Assembly: GCA_036877525.1 (NCBI GenBank)
Contig: JAZGTH010000071.1
Coordinates: forward strand, 1,807,001 to 1,871,000
DNA length: 64,000 bases
Reading direction: 5' to 3'
From: Chromobotia macracanthus
Taxonomy: Eukaryota > Chordata > Actinopteri > Cypriniformes > Botiidae
Position numbers and translations under genes: made by a program. How positions within the stretch are numbered: the first letter of the stretch is position 1; every line of letters begins with the position of its first letter. Below the pieces are notes generated by a model. That model was not told the DNA's origin and made no database searches. It saw only the letters and a list, made by a program, of their open reading frames with translations. This document shows, piece by piece, positions 46,457 through 58,290 of the stretch.

Positions 46457-48379
46457 AAAGTTCTAATTTTGTAGTGGCACTAGAAAAATTTTCTTCAGAT
46501 TTTGCTTGTTATTTTATTCTAAAATTTCCTGTGCATACTCTGATTTTACCATGGTTAAACCATGTTGTTACCCAGGTTATTGACTGAAACCAGCCTTCTG
46601 CTCTGAACAAACAGGAAAATCTCTTATAATCTCATCGGCTTAAGTCTGTTATGTTGTGAAGTTGTTAAAATGAAGAGTGTATCAGATCATTAGCTGGAAG
46701 CCAGGCCGCTTTTCTGAGTTTCAAAGCTCTGCTCTGCTTTCTTAGAATTGAAGAGTTTTGCCTTTATAATATCGTCTAATTGGTGCCCAAAAGTCTCGCC
46801 TGTGAAGGAGCACTAAAGCTGCTTACAGCTCTCTTGTGTGTGTGTGTGTGTGTGTAGAGTGGCTCTGGTTCACTTATTTTCACTTGGCAAAAAAAAAACA
46901 TTTTAAAAAGTGACACCATCCCTGACATAGCACAATTTCTGCCCAGAGAGAGAGGGAGAGAGAGAAAGGGAGAGAGGATATCATCTCAGTGGCAAACAAT
47001 AAATGAAAGAGCCAACAGGACACAGGCAGCGGGTGCGAGAACACAAGGGTTTGACAAATTAAAAAAAACACACCCGCTCACAAAGAGACGATCGGCTGGG
47101 ACACACACTGCTTTCACACAGAGACGAGTATACACACACACACACAACACACACACACACAGAGAGGAAGGCTTCAGTCAGGACACACGCTGGGCTCAGG
47201 AGGGCAATGAAAAGGGGCTGTAGCTCAAATCACACAAGAAAAGAAAAGGGTGAAAAATGCTGGTAGAAAAGAAAACTGTCAATGGACAGCAAATGAGGGC
47301 CTAGCGTGTTGTCCTGACAAAAAACGCCTTGTTTTCTTCACCTGAAAGTTTAAACATCATTAGTATGTGTGTTTCAATGACAAAACAAGCACATTTGGTG
47401 TACCATGTGAGGCAGCTAATGACATTATCCCCCAGGAAGTGACATCATTTTGGTGGGAAATGTCAGCAAACATTAGCGATGGAAACTGATCTCAATGCCC
47501 TGTTGTCCAATTTCCATTCTGTTAATTTAAATAAGTTAGTTTGAATAGTTTGAGTCTGGTATACCCATAACATAATGCTTACCAAAATAAATGACCCGTA
47601 TAGTAATTAAATATATACATCTGCTAATGCCTAAATGTAAATTTATTGAAAATGCATTGCTTATTTATATTTACATTCATTCACGGGTGTGTTGTCGATT
47701 ACAGCTTCTTGTGAGCCCTGTTTGTTACTGTGCCAAAAACATACGACCGGCCTCATCTGGCTAATCTCATAAAAACGTCTCGTTAAGTCTCAGAAACATC
47801 GAGATCTACACGATAAAGAAGGAAAAATGGTGGACGATAAAAAAGGTCAGTTTTAAGGTCGCAGCAGCGCTGGACCGCCCCCCCGGCGATCGTTCCCATG
47901 GCAATGCCACGGTGTTTGATGTGGAGAACAGAAGGGCTGGTTGCCATGGTGGTTGTTAGTGGAGACATCATGCTGTCCCTCCTCATTAAAGAGAACGAGA
48001 GCGAGAGACACAGAAACACACAGAGAGAGAGAGAAACTCACTGCAGATGGCATTCGAGAAAATTGTGAACTGACGTTTAGTTCCACGTTTCGTAAATCAG
48101 AAGCTAAATTTAAACAAATGTAACAACCAATCAGAGGTGGATTCCATATGCAAATCATTTGTTTTTTGGATATATATATATATGTGATGTCTCATTTAAA
48201 TATTAAAATTTAGCATGTAACCTGCCCTGAACAGTTTGCTGAAGCAAGGTGTGGTATTACAGTTTAAAATAATCACCACACCAACCCACACAAGCTTCTA
48301 AAACATTCATACATATACTGTCAAAGTATGACTACATGTATCTGACACAAACATAGAGATAAACATACATGCTATATAC

Positions 48380-48474
48380 CCTGGCAATGGCCATCAGACT
48401 ATACGTGTGTGATGAGACTCATCACCTCGACAAACTGATTCTCTCAAACTCATCAGCTTCTCCCACTGCTCGAG
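48380..48474 (-). pseudogene. zranb3: zranb3 remnant: EEWEK exon with two frameshifts
   Basis: Starts after a TAG acceptor with LEQWEKLMS (family FEEWEKIMR). It continues in a second frame as VEVMSLITH (family METVMGLITR), and then in a third frame as SLMAIAR before a GTATAT donor. The first two frames meet stop codons. Confidence 0.85.
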
Positions 48475-49039
48475 CTAGAGAGAGAGGGAGGCGGCACAAT
48501 TAATGATATCATAAACTGTCCTACTTTCTCTGTATGGCAAACAGCAGCAAGGAAACCAGTAAATAAAAGAAGGATGTTAGCAGGAGAGAATGTGAGCGCC
48601 AGAAAGAGGGAGAAAATGACTCGTGGGTCATGTGACCCGCCCAATTATAGCGCTACAGTGACAGCAGAAGAGCGAGATGGAAACACACAGCGCTGGAGCT
48701 ATAAATCACACACACACACACACACACACACAGCGTGTCCTGCCCCTAAAACAAGCGCATATTCTTCTCTTTCTGTTCTGCAAACGCTCCTGCAGCTGTG
48801 AGAGACGCTGGCTGCTTTTGGGCATCAGAGCGACAGGAAGTCCAAGTGATGATGACAGGAAACTGAGACACACACATACAGCGCGTCAGTCTTTTAAACA
48901 TGCATCCTGAAGATCTTCCATCATCCTCACCCTATATAATCAGATACAGATAACGTAGAGAAAACTAGGTTCATACCAGAGCAAAAAAACTGAACGTGGC
49001 AGTACAACAGTACAGAAAACCCGATATCTGCCCGAGTAA

Positions 49040-49139
49040 CCCGGGTCTGCGTTTGCTTTGCCCAACTGTCTGTTAAAACACGGGTCGTTTGCTTTAGACG
49101 TGATCTGAAAGAATTTGGGTTAGGTTGAACATCTGTTCT
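49040..49139 (-). pseudogene. zranb3: zranb3 remnant: LLSDIMIRRLK exon, frameshifted
   Basis: Reads REQMFNLTQILSD, matching NELHQLLSD of the family. The expected IMIRRLK is then shortened by a deletion and hits TAA. The codons for RLK and VLT follow in a different frame (near 49070-49090). The position between the flanking remnants is correct. Confidence 0.65.
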
Positions 49140-50255
49140 CTGTACCGGTGTGTGTGTGTGTGTGTGAAGCAGTAATCGTCCATGCACTCTGTGTGTGTGT
49201 GTGTGTGTGCTCGTCCGTTGACAGGAGATGATTTATGAAGTCCTACAGCAGGTGAGGTGCTCTTTGTGTTTCTGAAATCTGACACACACACACTGGAAAT
49301 CTGCTGTACAAGCAGTTCTGCGCACACACTCATTATTTTGAGAGACACACAGTAAGAGAGAGACAGAGGCAAAGAGAGAGAGAAGGAGAGAGAGATGGCC
49401 TATATAAATGAAATATTCACAATATATATTTGCAAAAAGTCTGTTCATGCCATTTAGCAGTTATTCAAACGCTTTACCTACAATGATTGTCAATGTAGCC
49501 AAATGTTTGGTAATATTCTGGTTTATTAATATGTGGTGTTATATTAATGCGTATAAATGAAAATTATTAAATACTGTTTATCTGTGTTTATTTTTCTGAA
49601 AAACTCACAATATTTGACTTTCAAAGTTTTTAATGTTAAATTGTCTGTCTGATTTTTTCAGGATTTGAAAAACATGTCAGAGCAGGAACTATAATATTAT
49701 TATTAATATTATTATAATATTATTAATATATTATTATATTTAGCTATTAAAATGAGGTGTTACACTTTCTTCAGCTGTACAACCCAGGCCTGGTTTACTC
49801 TGATTTAAGGGAATAAAGGGCTTTATCTGCATCCAGAGGGATTTTCACACGTTACGTCTCCAGTCCACAGAAAGTTCACACGAAAATAAAATAACAGAAA
49901 GAAACTCTGACGTTTTTAGGCGACGCAGCAGTTATAAGACCGTATGGGGCTGACGCGCTGGTTCTGGTGAGAATATGATGATTATTAGCGTCCAGTCTTC
50001 AGAAAAACCTGCTGCTGCCGTCCTCAGCTGCCAAGAAGAATAAACTGATGTGAAAATAAAGCAGAGTGATAAGAGACGAGATGAAATGATAATTTGTGTT
50101 AATCTCATGCTATTGCCTAGCAACAGGCACGGGGCGGGTATACCGGAGTAAAACACTGTATTTAACCGCTTTTGTTCTCTTACTTCAGAACGAATGATTG
50201 GAAATAGTATAAAGGAGAGAAAGAGAAACAGAGAGAGAAATGGAGAGAGAGAAAA

Positions 50256-50261
50256 GGGAGC

Positions 50262-50286
<25 letters not shown>
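50256..50286. repeat. (GA)n microsatellite
   Basis: GA repeat within a longer purine-rich tract (50215-50305); its complement yields a Ser/Leu-rich open frame that is not a gene. Confidence 0.9.
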
Positions 50287-50297
<11 letters not shown>

Positions 50298-50615
50298 TAG
50301 AAAGACTACAGTGGAATGAGGAAAAAATGATATGGATTTTTGGATGATAAAGCGGTTAAAAGTGGATGATACTGCAGTCAAGCTACATAACACAATTTTT
50401 TATTGTATTTATTGTATTTATAATGATTGTTGGTTTTCTTAATGACTTTTTACCAATAAATCATTATGAATTAGGATGAATATGAATTGTGAATAAATTC
50501 ATATTTAAACATTCACTTACCAATATAGTTCAATATGTCTTACAAATATGTACTGCAGCAGTATCATGGTACTGTGATGTTATCAGATGGCAAGATTATA
50601 CATCAGATCAGTAAG

Positions 50616-50684
50616 TGCGGTGAGATTAGAACCCTTGACTTTGGTGTTGCTAGCGCCACATTCTACCTGTTTGGCTACAGGAAG
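50616..50684 (-). repeat. Degenerate tRNA-derived SINE head
   Basis: The minus strand resembles a SINE tRNA head (a CAAGGGTTCTAATC B-box-like element). It lacks a conserved tail. Confidence 0.45.
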
Positions 50685-51989
50685 ACTGTAGTTTAACGTG
50701 CATGACGTATACACTGTAGATACTGTAGATCTCTGTCTGTTGAAGACTTGAAAGTGAACTGAAGAGGATTTTGATATGATTATTTACCTCAGCAGCATCT
50801 CTGTGCAGGTTAAAGGGAATCTGCGGTAGTTTTGTGCGGTAGTTGAGTTAGTACCTGATTCTCGAGTCTGTGAATCGCATTCTGACTCACAACTCCAGAT
50901 GAGACACGTGACGACTGTCACCGTCTCCTGAGCAAGAGACAAACAATACAAACAAGCACACAGAGCTGTCCCTTATTTAACAGAAAACACTGCAGTAACT
51001 ACAGCTTCCTCTAAAATATCATAGCAACCCTAACCGTAAACCATAAAAAATACGAAAAGTTGAAATGAAGATGTGACGTTTTAACGCCATTTGTCATTTT
51101 AAATGTTTTGTTTTTTTATGTCAGTGCTAATAGTCTAATAGCAAGTTTGTTTACTGTAGTTAGAATTACTGTAATTACTGTAAATGTCTTGAATGTTCAG
51201 ATATAGTTTTAATGAGACTTTTATGTGTCGAGCATGCATGTATGTATGATTTCATTAGGAAACAGAACTGACAGCGAGGTGGATTTGTGTGCACTTCCAG
51301 AGGTTTTCTCAGTAGATTCATTTGTACGTAGACACCTTGTGTTGTTCGCTGTCGTTTCACGTCTCTGCTGTAGATTTGATAAGAAGAACAAGAAAACAAA
51401 ACTCCTCTCAGATGTTTTGAAGAGTCTCTTCCTCTCTCACACACACTCAAACACACACCCAAAACGTCCTACATTTTTATGCTTATTTAACTATTGTGGC
51501 GTTCTTGTGACGTGTGCTTAGCAAAACGTTACATCCCTGCCTATGTAGGGAAGTACCAAATCAGCCACTCGTGAAGTAAAGATGCTACCTAAGAAGAAAC
51601 TGTCTCTATAGGGTGTAAAGGCAGCTGTCTCTGTAGGGAGCAAGGCAGCTGAATATATTTTGGAATAGTGCTTGTGATTTCTAAAACTTCAATAACGCTG
51701 AATCATTCATTCATTCTGTTCTGAACTGAAGCTGTAAAAAGGCCATTGACTTAATTTATCATTACTGAAAACTGCTTCAGGAATAAACGAATGAAACAAC
51801 ATCTAGATTCAGTGCAAGGCAACTACTTATAAGATTTGTAATTAAAATGAACACCAGCATTTTCAGCTTTCCACCAGTAAACTTCCTTTAAAAAATAAAC
51901 TGCTTGGCACTGATGCCGTTTTGTTAATTTGTCATTTGAATGTTGTATTATATGTTAGATGGTAAATATTTACACTGTTTGTGAGTACT

Positions 51990-52053
51990 TTTTTGCGTAG
52001 TCGCTCCAGGTTCCAGATCTCCATGGATACGGTGCGCCAATTTGCATAAAAAG
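51990..52053 (-). pseudogene. zranb3: zranb3 remnant: LFMQ exon with lost acceptor
   Basis: Reads LFMQIGAPYPWRSGTWSDYA, matching LFMQIEAL...DYAKRY of the family. The base pair just before the exon reads TACAA where an AG acceptor is required, and no good donor follows DYAK. Confidence 0.85.
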
Positions 52054-52082
52054 TTGTAGGTGAGAGATGTAAATATGTGTAT

Positions 52083-52113
52083 ATATTATATATATATTAT
52101 ATATATATATATA
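52083..52113. repeat. (TA)n microsatellite
   Basis: AT-dinucleotide tract just upstream of the decayed LFMQ exon acceptor. Confidence 0.85.
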
Positions 52114-53807
52114 TGCAAAATACATATGTACATATATCAATACAATTATTAGTCAGAACTTCCGAGCAGAAACAAGTAACAAATTAAAAAGAGGGACACT
52201 TTTATAATATGACCTCGAACCTTGTGTGCAATCAGGAGTGAGTTTATTGAAAAGCATCAGCAGATTTCTGTTTACAGCTGGTGTGAAGTGAATACTCCGG
52301 TGATTAAAACAGGTATTAAGTTTATAAAATGCAAACGCGTTTCCTTCAGAAGTGAGTCTCGCGGTGCACATTACGTTCTGTTCGTACAAACTACACAACA
52401 ATTATCTTGATGAATGAAGAGAAACAGAGTGTCTCTCAAAAGAAGTCCAGCAGGTCTGAGAGACTCTTAAGAGAACAACGAGGGGACTCACGTATGTTAC
52501 TATGCTAAATTTGCTTTTTAATGCTTTTGTTGGGGATGTTTCTGAGGAAATATCACCTCTTACAAATGACAAAATACACTGAAAGCAACAATAATGAAAA
52601 TTAACACTGGCTTTCGAAGCGTTACTCGTTTTTAACAGTAGAAACCTGCCTTTACACACATTTTACAACAATTCTTACCGGTTAGGCAAATTAGGCATAT
52701 TTTCAATATTACACTGTCCAAACAATTGACATCATATTGTTACAAAAATCATATTAGTTCATATTAAATATTGGTCTGCTCAAATCCAGAATTCCTCTGC
52801 GTGTTGCGAGAATCAAAAGTGATTTTGTGTGCCAAACTGCTAAACAAAAACTGTCTGAAACTGCAAGAAAGCATTTATGTGAAAGATTGTGACACGCACA
52901 TAAAGAGACAGATAAAGTGAAGGAGATGATCAGGAGTGAAAGAGAGTGAGACACAGAAGCAGAGCTAGACAGTGTGAGAAAGTGGAGGCTTGTCCAGGTG
53001 TACCAGTAATATTTGTAGCTTACACAGAGTAATAACTGCAGAGATGAGCGTTGTGCTTTAGAGACCAGAGAGAGAGAGAGAGACTTCCAGCCTTCTCATT
53101 CAGAGCGAGGGCTCCAAAATCACTTAAAATCGCCTCATTTTTACCCGTCACCCCGTGGCATCTATATCCAGCCGTCTGGTTGGGGGTCAGTAGGTTAAAC
53201 AAACACCCACGCCGGCGTAATAACGAGGCAAACAGAACAAGGTGAATGAACCTGAAGGAACCGTCTGATACAGGATGAGAAACCCGTCCGTCTGCGACCT
53301 ACGGAAACGACGCCCGTGTCAAACTGTCGGGCGGCACAGTGAAAAGATAAACGCTGAAAACGATCTCTTGCTTGATTGATTCGTTTAATTTCACTGTGTG
53401 CAAGTCATTAGGCCAGTGCAATAGTGAGAGCGTGACACATTTCCAGCTGTCAGTCTACAGAAATAAAAATGACTATAGATGTTTATTTCAAGGTAAACTA
53501 ATCTGGAACAAGAACTCCAAGCAAGGCTAATTTAATAATAGTACAGTTTTACAGTGTGTACAATAGTAAAATAAATGATTTTAATAACTTAGCAACAATA
53601 TTCAGGGGGAAACTTATCAAAACTTATAGTTTATGATATTTTCGCCCTTGCAATTTTGGGTGACATGAGCGATGAGTGTAGCGCGAGAAATAATTCCGCT
53701 AATGACAGAATCTCCTCCTGTTTTTGTTCGAACAAAATCACGCTGCATATTACCAAATGGCTTAATAAATCAAAGCACATGACAAACAGATTTGGAGGAA
53801 AGCGCGG

Positions 53808-53969
53808 CTCCTCTGGTCTGCCCAGCACGGGATGCCAGTTAGAAGAATGAACCGTTTGGTCTTCTGAACGATCGGCAGTAGTATTTCACTGCGAACTGCG
53901 TTACGAAACTTCAGGTTATGGGTTTCATCCATGAGTATGACGCCAAAACGCTTCTCCTCCAGCAGGAGG
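53808..53969 (-). pseudogene. zranb3: zranb3 remnant: helicase motifs II-III, frameshifted
   Basis: Reads FGVILMDETHNLKFRNAVRS, then EILLPIVQKTKRFILLTG. DETH corresponds to the family's DESH box. Directly after LLTG the frame is lost by one base, and the expected LGRPEE continues in another frame. The codons for PEE are followed by CCGCGC where a GT donor should stand. Confidence 0.88.
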
Positions 53970-54224
53970 AGACAATATATAACTTATCAATGAATACTTA
54001 CAAAAAAAGATCACATAATTAGCATATATTTAACAATGCAATTCGTACCTTTTGCCTCTCTATCGCCATCTCTGTTTAAAACATAAAATTGCAGGTTACT
54101 TTACAAACTTTTCTTTATATATATTGAAATGAAGCCAAACTGACATTTCCTGGGAAATCTGTCCCGACAGCTCAAATTATAAATCATTATTATAATCTTG
54201 CATTTGTGAATCGGGGTAAGATAA

Positions 54225-54382
54225 GGTTCTCCTGTATCTCAGTGGTAGAGCACTGCGTTAGCAGCGCAAGAGGTCGTGGGTTCGATTCCCAGGGAGTAAA
54301 TGTACTAAGAAAAAATGTATAACTTGAATGCACTGTAAGTCGCTTTGGATAAAAGCGTCTGCCAAATGCATAAGTGTAAATA
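54225..54382 (+). repeat. tRNA-derived SINE
   Basis: A tRNA-like head with A-box (ATCTCAGTGGTAGAGC) and B-box (GGTTCGATTCC) is followed by a body and the teleost SINE tail GTAAGTCGCTTTGGATAAAA, GCGTCTGCCAAATGC. The minus-strand frame across it is not a gene. The tRNA head lacks a proper acceptor stem, so it is not a tRNA gene. Confidence 0.88.
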
Positions 54383-55492
54383 AGGGATTGTGTTGAACAC
54401 TGATCTGTCAGGTACTTGCTCAATAACTGTTTTATATTTATTTTTAATCAAATAATAAGGTACGGATTGCAGCTTTAACTTACAAATAGAACAAAACGCA
54501 TTGGTGTTTGCCTACAAAATAAACGAATATACAAAATTTATACAAATGACATTTCTCAAATTTTAGCCTCATAGTTTACTATTACAGACTGTAAAGACGG
54601 CATCTGTATGCTGAGAGAAAATGATGTTTGCTTCCTTTTTGCACCATAAGCCATTAGAGGTAGAATATCATTCGCTGTGCTTACAGGCCTTCGTCAGGCG
54701 GGAAGGGAGAAGTTGCCGTGGTAACGACTTTACAGGTCGACTCAACCCGGCCAAAATTCTCAGGGTAAACAGAGCAATTTGAGCTCCTCTTTTTAGAAGC
54801 ATCAATAACAGGCAAAAAACCAACATGACCCCACGACTGCCCGGGCTGTACAATCAGTCCCAGCCTCCTGTGAGATAAAACAGCCTTTAAAAGATCTCGC
54901 TGAATCCTACAAATTCTTTGTTAGCTGTAAAACGGTATTTAGGATTTGTTTGATAGCCCTCCAGGCATCTGATTTGATTCCATACATCTCTGGTATAATT
55001 TGTAATTTTGTAGCCATGAAAACATGAGATTTCTGTTACAGATGCATTTCTACAGGGTAAAAATCCACGAGCAGGATTTTCATAACTTTCCGAAGCGCCT
55101 CATAAAAGTAAGACACAAAGAAAAAAGTATAAATCAAGAGATTTCTCCCTAACTTTTCCTGAGGCATCCGCAAAGTCATCTTCGGTTGTAAATTTCATGA
55201 ATCAATTTTGTCACCATGATTAAACCCAGACACAGTCTGAGCAAATCAATCTTTCATTTTGAGCAAAATAAATGAATAAATCTCTCGGCCACCAATGCAG
55301 GTGACCTCAAGTTAAGTCCATTGGACATGAATGAATTATGAAGCAAGACCCTCTTTCTTTAAAGGATGTGAAACAAACGTAAAACAATCTGTTAACAGCA
55401 CATCTGCCCACCAAAACCTCACCAGCATTTAAACAGACATTTATCAGATGTTTCTGAAATGAACGTTAATTTGCTGTTTTTCAGGATTATAT

Positions 55493-55662
55493 TTTTACAT
55501 TTACATTTATGCATTTGGCAGATGCTTTTATCCAAAGCAACTTACAATGCATTCAAGTTAAATACATACATTTTCTTAGTACATGTACTCCCTGGGAATC
55601 GAACCCACAACCTCTTGCACTGCTAACGCAATGCTCTACCACTGAGCTACAGGAGAACCCTG
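55493..55662 (-). repeat. tRNA-derived SINE, inverted relative to the copy at 54225
   Basis: Minus-strand copy of the same element: head CTGTAGCTCAGTGGTAGAGC with B-box GGTTCGATTCC, body, and tail with CTTTGGATAAAAGCATCTGC, then repeated ATTTACATTTA-type words. Confidence 0.88.
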
Positions 55663-57914
55663 TATTTTTAGTCTAAGAACGTCTTTACAATACTGTCAAA
55701 TCAATTTGTCTATGTTAAAAAAATCATATATCATATTTCAATATATATCAATACAAGTTTAACACAACTGGAATGAAAACATTATACATTCCAGATCCAA
55801 CACTGTGCACACACATGAATAGTCTTTGCATTGGTCAAGGCAGACCTTGGGGTCTGAGAAAAAGTGCGTTTGTGAAAACCGAACTTGTTTACGGCCAAGA
55901 AAGACAAGATGCCTTACACCTCGTGTGATCATACTCCTGCAAAACAAACAAAAATAAATCACATCGAACCCACAGTTTCAGAGTTCAGTTATAATGACAA
56001 ATCCAGACAGCAGAAGTGATTAAATCAGTTGTCGTCTCCTCCAGTCGTACTCTAAATAATTACACTCTAAATCTCCATTTTAATTTCTTCCCGGAATCGA
56101 TGTCCAGAGAGACACGTATTGATCCGGGTGATATTGTGAAACCTGGGTTTCCCGACCAGTGCACACTGCCCAATATAATTTCCTGCACACCTGAACTCAG
56201 TGGAGAGTTTCGAACCGGCGGCCACAGGAGATAAACAAAGCCAATCTCCCAGCAGAAGTGTGTGGAGGGTTTATTTAAATCACATCTGCACAAACAACGA
56301 ATATAATCTGTGAATCAATCAAGCTGTTGCCCTAAACGATACCCAGCATGCTCAGCTCAGCAAGTTCTGCTTCTTTCCTGATCAACACAACAGGAAGTCC
56401 AGAACCAGGCTTTTTTAAGCAAAAATGTCAGATTTTACGTAACAATCTTCACTCTGTCTCCAAACCACAGAATTAAAGAAACAAGTCACCTAAAAATAAA
56501 AATAAAAACATTTGGGCATGCTTTTCTGACTCTTGTGTTGTTTCCAAACAGTTGTTAATAAACACAAATGGAAGCTCTTTAGCTGCGTAAAATAATTAAA
56601 AAATATTTGCATCAGTGATGTCAAAGCGCTAGATGCATGTTTACAATGTCGCTATGTAAATGAGCTATGTTATGATTGGCTAAACCAGCTGTCATTTATG
56701 AGGGTGCTGATATGCGCACCGCAAACAAATTCAAACAAGTTCATTTCCTAATAGCTGTGACGTCATAACATGACGATTTCTGAATAATTCATATGTGCAG
56801 TTTGTTGAGAACATTGAAGTACACTGAGTGTTTATTTATAAAAAAGAGAAAACAGATTTTATGTGATTATTCACACGTTAAACGTGTTTCCTGGTGTTTA
56901 ATGTACGACCGCTCTACCGGCAGCTTCCACGTGTCTTTAAATCTTGCATGATGACACATGCAAATGAACACACTGAAACAATCGACAGCATTTGTATCCT
57001 GCTGAAACCAGTAAGAAAATCAAAGCATCATCGTTTTTTCTCGTTTTTGTTGTCACGGTGCACCACGAAACGCTGTATTCATTGTTCAAACAGCGAATCT
57101 ACTCATTAGAGGGACATGTTTGCTCACTTTCGGCATGAATATTTTTTAAAGTCATGCTGCGGGAAACTGATCTTATACGGATTCTTTCAGGGGAAAAAAT
57201 GTAATTGCTCATGCGTCAGGCAGTGTTTAAGGTTTTACTGAGTACAAATGAAGCAGACACATTCAGTGGCACAAACAAAAGAACGCCGCATCTTTTATTT
57301 GTTTTGTTGATGCTTTTTTGTTTCATTAATAATGCGGTTACTTTTGGATTGCGGTAACGCCTCAGTGGGTATTGTGACGTCTGAGACGGTCATTATAAAT
57401 GGGTTTGGTGGTTCATTGAGTTAATGCTGATGCAACAAGCTGTTCTGTTACTAAAAGTGTAATTGTATACAGTAGTAAAGCTTAAAAAAAGAACACGAGA
57501 AAAAAAGAACACGCCTTTCAAAAGAAGTGAAAGAACACGAGAATGCTGTATATTAACAGAACAACAGAACGAGTACATAAGACTCGTGCTGCAAAACATA
57601 CATGAACAATTTTAGAAGCACATCCATCTTACAAAACAATACTGAAAACATCATATCACTTTAAGTAAAGAGAAATTAACATTTTTAACACGACGGGTTT
57701 AAACTAGATTTGAAATCTCTGATATTTAAGGTGATCTCTGAGTTTAGGACTTGGGTAATACAATCACTGAACCAGGAAAGCAACACTGTACCCTTTTTGT
57801 AAAGTAATAAAAGAAAAATAAGATAACATAGCTGCATGATATTTTTATTCTGTATTGATAATGGCATAAAGTAACCTCCAGAAACATCTATGAGAGTCAC
57901 AAATAAAACTGTTA

Positions 57915-58065
57915 AGAGAGTGAAAGAGAGAAAGAAAGAGAGAGAGGTAGATAGAGAGAGGTAGGGAGGGAGAGAGAGAGGAGAGCAAGAGAGTTAAATA
58001 GGAGAAAAGAAAAAAAGAGAGAGAGATAGAAGAGAGACAAAGGTAAGAGAGACAGAGAGGGCTAT
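57915..58065. repeat. Purine (GA-rich) tract
   Basis: About 150 bases of nearly pure A/G on the plus strand; a possible triplex-forming sequence. The open frame on the other strand is its translation. Confidence 0.85.
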
Positions 58066-58194
58066 GAGCTCTCTTCATCTTGTTTTGTGCTCTGTTTGAA
58101 GGAATGATTAACAGTCTCTGTCCTCCCGCGTCTTCAGATTGTTGGAGCATTTGCTCTGTGTAATCTGCTCTCACACGCTTCCAGTGTCACTCAG

Positions 58195-58211
58195 GTGTGT
58201 GTGTGTGTGTG

Positions 58212-58272
<61 letters not shown>

Positions 58273-58290
58273 TGTTTGTGTGTGTGTGCG
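58195..58290. repeat. (TG)n microsatellite
   Basis: Long TG repeat of about 45 units with few interruptions. Confidence 0.95.

Larger units (their letters stand above)
33052..53969 (-). pseudogene. zranb3: zranb3 pseudogene, decayed annealing helicase/nuclease gene
   Basis: ZRANB3 is a SNF2-family fork-remodelling translocase with two helicase lobes, a PCNA-binding motif, a RanBP2-type zinc finger and a C-terminal HNH nuclease domain. Ordered exon remnants lie at about 53808-53969 (motif II and III), 51990-52053, 49040-49139, 48380-48474, 46106-46225, 43640-43858 (motif V/VI), 42346-42465 (zinc finger), 37995-38070, 34748-34983 (HNH, first half) and 33052-33276 (C-terminus). Disabling changes seen include a one-base deletion and lost donor after motif III, an acceptor mutated to AA, several frameshifts and stops, and loss of the HRIGQ core of motif VI. 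The exons with motif I and with the second HNH half were not found. A working copy may exist elsewhere in the genome. An assembly error cannot explain so many independent lesions. Confidence 0.85.

Noticed and set aside
49932..50393. 153-codon minus-strand open frame
   Set aside because: Largely the translation of a GA/CT microsatellite (Ser-Leu repeats).
52754..52954. Minus-strand frame with KSLLILATRRGILDLSRP, thought to be zranb3 motif Ia
   Set aside because: It lies on the wrong side of the motif II exon for the gene order and similarity is poor.
54190..54423. 77-codon minus-strand frame and possible tRNA gene
   Set aside because: This is a SINE with a tRNA-like head and the teleost SINE tail; the acceptor stem is not complete, so it is neither a protein nor a tRNA gene.
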